A DNA stretch of 64,000 bases from contig CM065189.1 in assembly GCA_033026295.1 (NCBI GenBank), positions 62,001 to 126,000 of the forward strand, read 5' to 3'. Of the stretch, positions 23,503 to 35,355 are shown in pieces. The notes beneath the pieces are model-generated. The model was given only the letters and a program-made list of their open reading frames with translations, searched no databases and had not been told where the DNA came from. The translations under genes and the position numbers were made by a program. This stretch comes from Channa striata (taxonomy: Eukaryota > Chordata > Actinopteri > Anabantiformes > Channidae). Numbering within the stretch: position 1 is the first letter of the stretch; every line of letters begins with the position of its first letter.

Positions 23503-24109
23503 GTGGGTAGTGGTGATCATAATGCAGTGCTATTGCCAGTGTGACAGCTTGTTATCCTGCTTTTATCAGCCTTTTTTTTCTATCTTAGCCCAACGTCTGA
23601 TGCAGTATTGCAACACGTAGGAAAGACGTGAATGTTTGAATATTGAAGAATGTTGCCTATTGTTTCCATCACTTCCAGAATAACTTAATTTGTTTCCCTC
23701 CAGAGCTTCATGCAGTGAACAGTGTCCCTATATTCCCAGTGGGGAGCCAGGCTAGTCCGTCCAGTGTCTACAGACAGAGACTCAGTCACACACCGTCAGG
23801 CCAACATGATGACGGAATGTGCACATTGAAATTATTGTCTAAACATCAACTCCTACATATAATGTTTAGGACTAAGCTAATCTTTAGCATTAATCAAATT
23901 TCAAATATGAATAATCGGTTAATCCTAGTGTCGAGTACAATAGCTATGATTCATTTTGATACAATTTGTTTGTACAGGAGGACATCCAGAGTTTGGTAAA
24001 GCTACAGGCTGTCCTCGCCTGTTACTCTGCCTCCGTACACCTGGTGGACATGCTGCCCCCGCCACCAGCGCAGTCCATGGACGCACACAGCTTCACCTCA
24101 GACGAAGAG

Positions 24110-25260
24110 TAAGACACAGCAGAGGCTACATACGAGGGAGAGGGTGTAAGAGCAGTGACACACAAGCCGCAGTCAAAGAGATGCCAGAGATCAAGTGCCG
24201 CTTCAGCCCAAACAAGCTTTTGTCAAAGTGCCATTTGTACCAAACACAAAGATGCACATTCTGAGCGTTCACATACAGTGAACAGTGGTGATGTGTATAA
24301 TGCCACAGGACAGGGTCAGCGCGGCCACTCCGAGCAGGATGCAGCTCCGCGGCCTCATACGCAGCAAAATGTGATACACTGTGTGCAGAGGTAGAAGAAA
24401 TACAGCAACATTCGATAGAAATCCTCCACTGCAAGTACCACTTCAAATCTTTTACCCAAGAGTACTACGTGGATTGTCTATATTTTTCCTAAACTACAAA
24501 AGTAAAAGTGCTCCACTAAGAAAACAATGCATTGTATATCTTTTGCCATTATAACCAGAATAAATATTGTTTAATAAAATTTTGCTGCAATGCGAATTTT
24601 AACCATTTTATATGCTGACAGGCGGTAAACCCTAATGATACATCATCATTTATTAGTTCATAATATCTTTATGATAAAACCACATGCTGATATTAATGCT
24701 GTTGCTGATGAATGTAAAAACTAAACTAAGCAACATTATCATAAGGTTTTCTCATCATTCTCACTAACTACATCCAACTGAGAATATGCAAGGTCTATAG
24801 ACCTTCAGTGTACAATGTGATTCACTTCACATAAACCCGTTTTTGATGTAACACACCACCTTTTTTTTCCATGACCTCAGGTATTAAAAAAACAAAATGA
24901 TCCAGCTGAACTCTGTATTTCAAAAACGGCTCTTATTAAACAAAGCTTTTCTGCAGTACATCCTCTCATGTAGTGCAGTATTGGTCAGAGATGACATAAA
25001 CCTCCTTCCTCTGAGTATGTTTTGTCCTGTTGAGAGGCCATGCTTAAGTGGAAACACCCAAGATGGAAAAAACAGATAAGTAACTTGTTTGCACAAAGAC
25101 ATATTGTATCTGTAAGTTAATCACAGGTTGTTTTCCATTTTCCTTTCCCAACAGAGTAGAATTTTATTATATATTAACTTGAGAAATATGAACTGAACCT
25201 TTCTTGTTTCAAAATATAACCAGTAAGTCGTTGCTAAAATCATGATCTTGGGGAATATAT
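24110..25260. other. No recognised gene after the robo4-like exons
   Basis: AT-rich sequence. No further robo4 coding exon or known repeat was recognised up to the L2 3' end. Confidence 0.45.
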
Positions 25261-25267
25261 GAACCCC

Positions 25268-28200
25268 CAGTTCAATTCAGTTCAGTTCAACTTTATTTAT
25301 GTGGCACCAATTCACAACAAAGTCATCTTGAGGCACTTTACACAGTAAAGTCAAGACTATACAAACATGTAGAGAAAACCCAACAAATCCCACTTGAGCA
25401 GCTATAGGCAACAATGGAGAGGAAAAACTCCCTTTACCGGAAGAAACCTCCAGCAGAACCAGGCTCAGGGTGGGCGGACGTCTGCCTTGACCAGTTGGGC
25501 TGAGTGGGAAACATTGGGCAGGTTGGTAGGACCAGCAGCTGCGCACTGGAAGACGCACAGCTCCAAAGCCAAAGTTATAAAGATATAACTGCATCTTATC
25601 AGCGTAGCAATGGAAATGTATGGACGGTTTTTAATAAAGTTACCTAAAGAACACATAAGTATTGGTCCTAACACAGAGCCTTGTGGAACTCCATAACTAA
25701 CTTTTGTTCACATGGAAGATTCACCATTAACATAAACAAATTGGAATCTATCTGATAGATACGATTTAAACCAATTTAGTGCAGTTCCTTTAATCTCAAT
25801 TACATGTTCTAATCTCTGTAATAATATTCTGTGATCAATGGTGTCAAATGCAGCACTAAGATCTAGCAGAACTAGTATAGAGACAAGTCTGTTATCTGAA
25901 GTCAGAAGAAGATCGTCTGTGACTTTAATCAGTGCGGTTTCTGTGCTATGATGAACTCTAAATCCTGACAGAAATTCTTCAATCAAGTCCAAGGACAATG
26001 ACAATAATATTGTCATTGTGTGCAACCCCCATCACCAACCGTATCCTTCTCTATCACTTCACTTTTCGTTCAGGTCTCCCCTGGGTTGGACAGTGAATAA
26101 ATGACGAGGCCAATCGCATGGGCTAAGAGTATTTAGTTTTCCGAGTGTCTGGATGGACAGAGACCGTTTACACAAAAAGTTGGTAATGTGATCAGAATGA
26201 GATTAGCTGAGGGTGTGTGTCTGAATGTAACTCAGTTTTCCAAATGTTCTAAAAATAAGCAGCATTAATTTGTTATCGCTGTCACAACCTGATCAGAAAA
26301 TTATTTTCGATTCCACATGTGGTCTTGCGATAACTGAAAGGGTGTGAGATGAAATTCTTCAAACAAGTCGTTTCTGCGCAGGTGGTCACATAATTGCTTT
26401 ACAACTACGTTTTCAAGTATTTTAGAAATAAAGGGGAGATTGGATATTGGTCTGTAATTGGCTAAAACACCTTTGGTACATATCCTGTTTGTAAAGATAG
26501 ATTAATGATATCTAATACGGACGTGTCTAATAAGGGTAGAGCATCTTTGAGCAGTCTAACTGGAATAGGGTCTAGCAGACATGTTGTTGGTTTAGATGAC
26601 GTCTAAAAGAGGTAGAAGCCTTGAAACCGGGGGTTGTTCTTGTTTTGCCGTATGTAAGGACAAGGTCTAGGGTGTGACTAAAACAGTGAGCGGGTTCTTT
26701 TACATTTTGAGAGAAACCAATTGAATCTAATAATGAAGTAAATGCCGTGTTGACGGAGTTACTGTCAGCATCTACATGAATGTTAAAATTGCCCACTATG
26801 ACGACTTTATCTGCACTAAGCACTAACTCGGCTAGAAAATCTGAGAATTCAGTCAAAAATTCAGAATAAGGGACTGGAGGACGGTACACAATAACAAATA
26901 GGAGTGAATTTTGAGTTTTCCAAATTGGGTGTGAAAGTCTCAGAGTAAGACTCTCAAATGAGTTATAACTATGTTTAGGTCTAGGGTTTATTGGTAAGCT
27001 TGAGTGATAAATTGCTGCTACTCCTCCACCTCGGCCTGAGCTTCTAGGAACATGATAGTTAATATGACTTGGGGGGGTTGACTCATTTAAACTAACATAT
27101 TCTTCCTTCTGCAACCAGGTTTCAGTGAGACAAAATAAATCGAATTGATGATCGCTTATCAAGTCATTTACTAACTGAGATTTAGATGAAAGAGGTCTGA
27201 TATTTAATAATCCACATTTAATTGTTTTAGTTTTTTGTTCGGTAAGAGGAGCAGTCCTGATTTTTATTAATTTATTATGATTAACTCCTCTTGTGATCAT
27301 TTTTAGTTTGTAAAATTTAGTTAATCTGGGAACAGACACAGTTTCTATAGGAATGTGGGAGTTGTGAGGCGGTAACGGCGGTAAGGATACTGCAGAGGGG
27401 CGTGTAGGACTGGATCTCTGCGTCCTAGGCTCAACTCTGGACTGTCAATCTTTTGCTTGTCTAATAAAATCAGCCATATTTTTTGATAAGACAGAGGCAC
27501 CATCCAAAGTAGGATGGATGCCATCTCTCCTAATAAGCCTAGATTTTCCCCAAAAACTTTTCCAATTGTCTATGTAGCCCACATCGTTTGCTGGACACCA
27601 CCTAGACAGCCAGCGGTTGAATGACGACATGTGGCTATACATGTCAACACTGATCAGATTTGGCAGGGGTCCAGAGAAAACTACGGAGTCCGACATTGTC
27701 TTTGCAAACTTACGCACCGATATTCAATATTTGTTTTAGTGACCTCTGATTTGCGTAATCGGGCGTCATTTGTTTCTGCATGAATAATAATCTTACTGTA
27801 TCTACGTTTATCCTTAGACAGGAGCTTCAAATAGGATTCGATGTCGCCCGCTCTGGCCCCAGGGTAACATTGGACTATGGCCGCTGGCGTCTCTAAGTTC
27901 ACGTTTCTGACTATGGAGTCGCCAATTAACAGAGTTCGTTCCTCAGCCGGTGTGTCGCTGAGTGGGGAAAATCGATTGGAAACGTGAACCGGCTGGTGGT
28001 GAACCTGGGGCGTCTGTTTAGCGTTAGATCGCTTACGAACCGTCACCCAGCCGGCCTGGCTTCCCGGCTGCTCGGGTACTGCTGGGGAACAGCTAACAGT
28101 GGCTATGCTAACAGTGGCTATGCTAGGTTGGTCCGCACCAGCTACCGGGGCCTGACTAGCTGGATTGTTTGTCATGGTGCGGAGCCGAGTTTCCAATTCA

Positions 28201-28370
28201 GAGAGCCTCGCCTCCAAAGCTGCAATAACCTCACATTTATTACAAGTACCGTTATCACTAAAGGAGGCCAAGGAAAAACTAAACATGTGGCACAAGTCAG
28301 AGCTATTACTGTCATACTACTGTTGGTCATTAATGAGTACTACTTTCCCTTTGCCCCATCATAATCCGAA
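25268..28370 (-). mobile_element. L2-like LINE with esterase ORF1, disrupted copy
   Basis: Read on the minus strand: ORF1 (28295-27445) has a coiled coil after CNKCEVIAALEARLSELE, then an SGNH/GDSL-esterase domain (RTLLIGDSIVRNV near 28010; RRDGIHPTLDGASVLSKNM near 27500). Next is an APE-type endonuclease (27339-26572: CGLLNIRPLSSKSQLVNDL, LFCLTETWL, VVIVGNFNIHVD). RT pieces include NYRPISNLPFISKILE near 26400-26470 and SGFRVHHSTETALIKVTDDL to AAFDTIDH at 25990-25830. The 3' UTR ends at the tail ttcaactttatttatgtggc (25287-25306). About 350 bp of foreign sequence (26026-26370) sits inside the RT, and the RT after YLSDRFQF is largely deleted. ORF1 is frameshifted near 27720. Inactive. Confidence 0.85.
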
Positions 28371-28599
28371 TTATTTAAACAACCTTTTAGTCAAACATTC
28401 TCATAGAATGGAATATACCAATACTTCAAAATGCAGTAATAAAAGAAAACCCTGCAGATTTCTTTCTGGAGAAGATTGTTGAATAAAAAATGTTTACGAG
28501 CAGAATATAGTATCAATTCTGTATATGGCAGTTCTGTATATGATGGCAAAGTTTAAAAAATGAAACATTTTAAAGATAAACCTGTAGGGTGTGCGGGAT

Positions 28600-31196
28600 G
28601 AATTCATGCTGGATGCACTAGAGCTGGTCAAGGATGCACCAGTAGAGATGGGAAGTGTGGGACCACTAGACAAACCAGAAGTATCACAAGCAGAAAAGCT
28701 GGGTGTGTCACCACTAGGGACTTGAATACTGGAGATGAAAAGGAATCTGTGTTACTCCTGGAGATGGCAGACATTTCACTGGACATGGTGCAGGTGTCAG
28801 CTGAGATTGTAGTTTCATCAGTACAAAGAGCTTGGGTAGTAACTTGATCCCCACTGGGAAGGGCAGGGGTGTTACTGGACAGGATCTGTGTGACATCAGT
28901 TGAGTCGGCAGTGATGTTGGAGAGGTCACAAACACTATCACTGACTGCAGGGAACAATTCCATTAAAAATCATATAAAACGGTCAATTATAACACATTGA
29001 TTTGTGTATGAGCATCAACATTGTAAAAAATTAGACTGCGGAATTGAATGAATGAGTTTGTATCCAAAGTGCTATAAGAGGTAGAGTTTCATTTTCATGA
29101 GATTCAACAAAAAAAAGAACAGATGGGATTTGTTTTCTATAATCTTTGTGATATGTAAATTATAGTTAAAAACACCCCAAATAAATAATGTAACCAGTAT
29201 GAACAAAACCCCACAAAGCAGATCAAATAACATGTGAAATACAAGTGTAATAAAAAATACGTAGCAGGTACATCATCTGATATTTTTTGGAGTTCACTGC
29301 CCTTTGTCTGTGTGCTGTCTCCATCTGAACCTGGCTGTAAATTGAAATAGATAAGGACAACAACCACTGCTGGATCCAGTTTTATATATTAACAGCTAAC
29401 AGTTTTACTGTATGACACAATGATACAATATTTAGGCAGTATTCAAAACAACGGTGCCATTAGAAGGTAATATGTACAAATACTGTATATATATATATAT
29501 ATATATATATGTACATTTTATTTATCAGTATCTTTAAACATACTTACATACACTATTTCCTCTGTTAAAAGTACCTTGTCAGGTCTGACATAGATTGACT
29601 TTTGATGAAACAGTTTCTTCACAAGAGCTCCACTCAGAGTCAAGTTTGAACTAAGCGAAGGCTCAACCAGTTTGTCATGGCAAGGAAGCAAAATTTGGAA
29701 CCAGATGGAACAAAAAGCACATATCCATGCAAGTAAAACATTTGGTAATTGACTGTGGATAGAATAGAATGGATGTGAATTTTGGCCATGAACTAACTTC
29801 TAGAGTATATTTTCAAAGGGTAGTTAAGAGTAATTTAAATAAGGATTGTAAGATTTACTTACAACCTTAATACATAGACACTACCTACAACATCTATAAA
29901 TGTTAAAAAATCTGTTAACTTGTCACAAATGAATGGCAACAAAAACATACCTCTGAAAACTTAACCTAGTACATTAGAATATACAGTATACTGTAATTAT
30001 TTGGTTTGGGGAATAGGTCTGTTATGAGAAGACCTGCAAGAGCATGAACTTTAACCTATTGTACAGTAGATGGAGAGACTAGCTTGTGTTTTAATAGGTC
30101 GCTCTTAACTGCCTCCTTGTTCTGATGTTGATTTCCCTCAACAAGATGTTTGGGGTTCAATAATTCTAATTCTAATTAATAAAACCATAAGTGAAACCAA
30201 TACAATGCTCCTTCTCTCAAACTATCAAAAGACTCTAACCTGCATCCATCCACCGTGGGCTGAAAGGCCTCTGTTATTGCCTGCATTACTTTGGTGGCAT
30301 CCCAGCTGGTGCTAAATTCCAAAGCAGATTTGATGTGTCCATTTTCAAATAACCCAACCTTTGTGGCACGCCTTGGTACTTGTGAAGATGTTTGGTCTGG
30401 CAGGAGAACCACCTCTTTTGTGAAAGCGTGAGCCGCAGAATGGTCACTGCTTGAAGCTGTAAGAAACTGAAAAAATATCAGAAAAACATATTTACACTTG
30501 GGGTAAACATGTATTGTATTGTACTGTACATTACATAAACTTTTGTTAACACATTTGTCCAATTATTTATGGCCAGCCATGTTATGGGAGCACTAACGTT
30601 TGAGGATTCAGAGATGGGCCGAGGTTCTGAACTGCATGTAATGGTGTGATATTCAGACAACAGCTGTATCTGCCTTGATACACTAATTCCTGTTCAACCT
30701 TTAACTTTACAATGATTCCACTGAAGTTATGCTGTAAATGTGACATTAGTGTAACAAAAGTGAATTGTCATTCCACACATACAAGCTAATAAATGCCCTC
30801 AACATTTGAAAATAATAGTTTCACATTATATTGTTTCATGTTATTTCATTGTATTTCACAAATTCTGCGTTAGACCAAGCTATGACTTCCAGAAAATAAA
30901 AACAAAATGTGCTAACGTTAGATTAAAACAGTCTAAAAAAAAGACATTTTTAATTGCTTAAGATTTAGTGTTTATCTGAAAATCGTAGGCTACCTATAAA
31001 CTGCCAAACATTCTGAACTGCTGTTGACAGTTGTTCATAGCATAGTTGTGTCTCTCAGCAGGCTGATCTTCTGTTCGCCCTTCGTTTCTATTGGGTTTCC
31101 ATGCTAATCCATTCTTACCTCTTGTGTCTTGGACCTTCCGGGTAAACGGGCGCAGATTGTAAATCGGGGAAGGCACGACGTCGTTCTTTCATTCAT
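28600..31196 (-). pseudogene. Fragmentary multi-exon gene of an uncharacterised teleost family (possibly HECT E3-like N-terminus)
   Basis: Candidate exons in order: 31196-31119 (MNERTTSCLPRFTICARLPG, 26 codons, donor GTAAGA); 30466-30240 (ASSSDHSAAHAFTKEVVLL; KVGLFENGHIKSALEFSTSW); about 29690-29548 (LLPCHDKLVEPSLSS; KKLFHQKSIYVRPDKVLL, donor GTAAGT); about 29335-29272 (GSDGDSTQTKGSELQKISDD); and 28949-28600 (Ser/Thr-rich, SDSVCDLSNITADSTDVTQ). The IYVRPDK and KVxLFENG blocks resemble N-termini of poorly described fish proteins, some annotated as G2E3/HECT-type ligases, but no HECT domain is visible here and the LINE at 28.4 kb follows. The third exon seems to need a frame change near its start. 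Whether it is expressed is unknown. Confidence 0.45.
29488..29512. repeat. (TA)n microsatellite
   Basis: About twelve uninterrupted TA units within an intron of the minus-strand gene fragment. Confidence 0.9.
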
Positions 31197-31854
31197 ATTC
31201 ATATGGAAGGAGTTACACACTCAAGACAAGATGGGACCCGCACGTCCATGACGTCAGTTTCATTCCATATATTCAGACTTTCATTCCATATTCTCATTAT
31301 CCCCATTAAATGTTCTCACAAATAATTTCCTGAACGGCATGCCATAATACACATTTATCTGTGCATGTAGATAGAAAGAGAGAGAAGGAGTGAGAGACAG
31401 ACAGACAGAAAGATAATATATTGTATAGTCTACTTAGAGTTTCTTTGGTCTTCTGTCTGTGAGGTGAAAAACATTGAAAGTTGAAAGACTGCAAGAAGTG
31501 TGATCTCAGATGAGCTGCTTCATATAGGTAATTTGAAATACTGGGAGAATTGTGTGATCTTAATTGTCGTTAGAGAGATCAGGTAACGCAGCAAAGGGAA
31601 ATGAGACGACAAGGACAAAGACAGATGAGACAATGTTGTAGAGTGACAAGGCAGGAAATTGGACAAATTTCCTATTTTTGGAGCATCTGATTACAGGGAT
31701 CATATTCAATACAAAAGCAACTGTTCACTATCATGGGGCAAATGAGACACAGACGCAGTGAGAGTTATGCATAAAAAGAAATTAGAGTGAGGGGAGGTCT
31801 AAAGCAGAACGAAGACAATACTAAAAATACAGTTTATAGAGATTTCACTCACCT

Positions 31855-31942
31855 CAACCGGTCAAGGCAGACGTCCGTCCACCCTGAGCCTGGTTCTGCT
31901 GGAGGTTTCTTCCATTAAAGGGTGTTTTTCCTCTCCACGGGA
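31855..31942 (+). mobile_element. L2-like LINE 3' UTR fragment
   Basis: Short plus-oriented piece with caaccggtcaaggcagacgt and cctgagcctggttctgctgg, then gtttttcctctccac, shared with the L2-like 3' ends at 25.4, 38.95, 45.25 and 46.5 kb. Confidence 0.8.
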
Positions 31943-31944
31943 AA

Positions 31945-34900
31945 ATCGCAGCTATACATGGCAGGGGTGGCGTTACTGAAAATAGTTCAAGAAGGACGTC
32001 GTTGGTGGTAAAACACAGCGCGCAGAGATAAAGCTCGGACAACGCTAATTAAAGGCTTTATATTGTTTTTTGTCTAAGCTCCCGTCGAAAGTGGAAACAA
32101 GGTTTGTCAATGTCTGTACACTTTGTAATTCATTATACAATTAATTTGTTGCTTTGTCTTTGATTTTAGCTCTTACCTTGGTCTGATGTCAAGCTAATAT
32201 CAAGGAAACAAAAAAACATTGTCAGACTATCAGTAAAGGCCATTTCCTGTTCATCGTCATTCGACGGGGATGCTACAGGTGCAGCGTTTAGAGGTAAACA
32301 CGAATGTTTTGGTCATAATTTACATCAGAACGAAGGAAAAAACTATTGTTTGACACGACTGCTAATATTTATTGTTGAAAAGCTGAAAAAGACACAAAAT
32401 GATGACAGGGAGATGGCAAAAAACTACAGAGAGACACAAGTGATCAGAAAGAGAAACAAAATGACAACCAAAACATGCTCAACAACAACTAATAAGAGGC
32501 ATAAAGGTGACAAAAACAGACCGGTAACAACACAGGGGCTCAATCAAGGACTGTAAAGTTCATCATTTACCTGGTGAAATGCTGCTTTACTGTATATTGG
32601 CACACTCGATTCCAGCCAAATACATTTCCTGATTAGAATGTCAAATGCAAAATTAGGGCAGTTTTGTGAAAGTTGATGTCATGCAGAATTAAATAAACCT
32701 TCTATTTCATTTCTAATTAAAATGTTCTATAAATAAATGTGAAAACAAATGACAGGAGAGACAATCTGATTTGCAGGGTTTTCACTAGTTATTGAGGGAG
32801 ATAAGGATGTTCCAGGGGAGCTAAGCTAAGCTAGCAGACCTGTCGGCACGAAGCGGCTGTAACTGTGTCAGTGCCATCTCCTGACACACAGAGGCCTCTT
32901 CAGTCACGCTGAGCACTGTAGTAAGCTCTGACCTGTGTGTACTGCTAAAGACGTCTCGGCATGAGCTGAATCAGAGGGAGACAAATATGGAATGAGAAGG
33001 GAAATGAAAGAGAGACTAAAACTAAGAAACAGAGAAGGACAAATGGGGAGTGAGGAATGGGGTTGAACACAGAGGAAGGTAAGTGTTCCACTCTCCTGCT
33101 CAGTTCTGCCTTAATGCTGATGTTTATTGGAACTGTCAGTCGCAAACTCTACTGCTGCAAAATGACAAACACACAGTCACACACACACAACAGATCTTCA
33201 TAGACGAGGACGGACGTGCACACTCGCTATAACGCACATACAGTAGACACACACACAAGGACACGAATACTTAAAAGAATACATTTACATGCTTCTGATG
33301 TATGCAAACATGCAAACAATACATACAAAACAGAGACACAGAGGGTGAAGTCGTGTCTGCAACTGTCTCTCTGCAGAGACAACAGTTCATCCCATTCACT
33401 GGTCTTACCTCTAGTCTTGACAGTGGTCTGGTCAAAGTTTCATCATGGAGGGACAGTAGAATACGGTCTCATTTGAATTTTACCATTCTCAAGCTCAAAG
33501 TCCAGTTCTGTTTATAGATTCAGTTTTTTTATTGTTTCCCGGTTAAGAATCCAAAAGCATAAAAGAGAAAAGACTCCCCTCACCTGTGAACATGTAGCAC
33601 AAAGCCATGTACTGATGGTCTCTGTTCATTGGATCCAGGACTGGTTCCTGTGCAGTGAGGAGACAGTCCTGAATGGGACTAGGAGACAGCAAGCCATCAA
33701 ATACTGTCCAGTCAGTTCACTGCTGTGGTGCTTTAACTATCTGGTCAGATTTAAGGTGCAACTTACAGCCGAGTACATTCCTACAAGCATTGTGTCTTTT
33801 CTAAAATGAAGTCGCACCTTCGACACTGCAGTCATACTGTGTTGACGATTATAACATAAGCCACGTGTGCAAACTCATATCTTAACAAATGAGCACGATA
33901 TTGTAGTGATGTGCAACATCGTCATGTATCTAAGTTCGATTTTTGCTACGGGTACCCAGGGCTCCCCAGGGATTAAAGACTGGAGCATGCAGTATTTCTT
34001 CTGATAGTTGAAATCAAACAGAGTGGTCACCTGTATGTCATGTGTGCAGGTGCAAATTAAAGCGTCAACAAATTACAGCTGATATTCACACCTACAATAT
34101 GATCTTTTTTAAATAATTTGTAATTGCCTCAGTGTCATTCAACAACATTCCTCTTATCCAATTGGCATATTTTGCAGCAGCTGCACATTTATTTTTCCAG
34201 ATTTCATTTTGAATTTGGCATATTTAATTGCTGCTGTGTGGGACTGTAATAAACACTATGAAAGATGATTAGGGGTGGAAATAAAAACAATTATTATAAA
34301 ATAATTCATTGATAGGACTAATTTTGGTATTACATACTTTGTTGGGCACCAATATAATTCTGTTTATGATTAACTTCTAAATTGACATTATGAAGATACG
34401 AGGTTTTCAGACGACATCAATAAATCAGTGTGTGCAGTGCAATCTTCAGTTATAGGCCTTATGATTGTTGTATGTTGCATCGTGGTCTTTGCTTCTGCAA
34501 TGAGCCAATCCCCCCACATGGATTATGACAGTTTCATCTTATCTCACCTTTAAGCACCACAGGATTGCAGACTTGCTGTCAAGGACCAACTCATGCTGCT
34601 TAGACACACGCACACACAGAGACAATTGAGCAGAGGATTACCCTGTAGATCACACTTTAAAGTCTGCTGCTCTTCAAAGGACTGTTTGGTTATATCTTAT
34701 GAAGCCCTATAATTCATGGATGTGCTGTGTGTTTGTATCTCAGTGCAGATACACATTTGACAAATAATGACCAGCTTTCACCCACTGATTCACCGTCCAC
34801 ACTATCAGTTCCATGTAGCTTCATAGACATCCACGTTAATACTAGACAATCTTCACTTACAATAGAAAATAGGATAATATAAAATAATAAAAACGTAACA

Positions 34901-35076
34901 TTTAACATCTGCTCAGCATCTACGCTTATCGTGATTCCTGTCTACTTTTGCTCTGCCTTCCTAACTCACGCGAACAAGTCTTCCCCAGAAAACAAAAGCA
35001 AGAGCCATTTATTCCCAACGCTGAAATACTAAAAACAATGACTACTGCGTGACATTTTTCTGTGGCTGTGTGAAAA
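31945..35076. other. Intergenic, no gene recognised
   Basis: Open frames here (for example 32350-32556, 33216-33809) show no known domain and no splice context. The region has AC-rich and AT-rich patches only, up to the assembly gap. Confidence 0.5.
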
Positions 35077-35176
35077 NNNNNNNNNNNNNNNNNNNNNNNN
35101 NNNNNNNNNNNNNNNNNNNNNNNNNNNNNNNNNNNNNNNNNNNNNNNNNNNNNNNNNNNNNNNNNNNNNNNNNNNN
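35077..35176. other. Assembly gap (100 N)
   Basis: Exactly 100 N, a conventional gap of unknown true size. Order and orientation across it rest on the scaffold. Confidence 0.99.
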
Positions 35177-35355
35177 AGTAAGTCCTCAGTCCCCATACAT
35201 TAGATGACATGACTCTGGCCCCCAGTAGTACTGCAAGGAATCTGAGAGTCATTTTAGACCAGGATTTGTCATTTACCTCACACATAAAACAAATCTCTAG
35301 AACAGCCTTCTTCCACCTAAGAAACATTGCCAAAATTAGGAGCATCCTGTCTCAT
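35177..35355 (+). mobile_element. L2-like LINE, left part, split by the RTE insertion
   Basis: Encodes DDMTLAPSSTARNLRVILDQ and SFTSHIKQISRTAFFHLRNI, then AKIRSILS, the RT C-terminal region of the L2-like family. It stops at the RTE target-site duplication (tcctgtctcat, 35345-35355) and resumes at 38219. Confidence 0.85.

Larger units (their letters stand above)
15822..24108 (+). pseudogene. robo4: Roundabout receptor pseudogene, robo4-like
   Basis: Exon order is that of a roundabout axon/vascular guidance receptor: Ig1 15822-16087 (HHPSDVVVKVGNPATLSC ... EGVYTCVARNSAGRA), Ig2 17942-18098 and 19268-19388 (GHPEPNIIWKKDG; CVASNTVG), Ig3 19543-19681 and 19785-19912, FN3 20181-20296 and 20382-20608, FN3 21723-21844 and 21972-22143, TM 22293-22484 (SIGALLWCILMIVAVFLFKR), and cytoplasmic exons 22609-22641, 22794-22906, 22990-23023, 23204-23502, 23704-about 23814 and 23978-24108. 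Three Ig and two FN3 fit robo4 better than robo1-3 (five and three). Damage: two deletions in Ig1, a 1-bp loss near 18067, TAA at 20282-20284, and a 2-nt shift near 23450. No 5' signal-peptide exon was found. It is a pseudogene unless the assembly is faulty. Confidence 0.88.

Noticed and set aside
27984..28364. Plus-strand frame of 126 residues
   Set aside because: Antisense to the L2-like ORF1 coiled coil and esterase region.
34926..35345. A 139-residue minus-strand frame spanning the N run
   Set aside because: It only exists because the gap is read as codons; the gap size is arbitrary.
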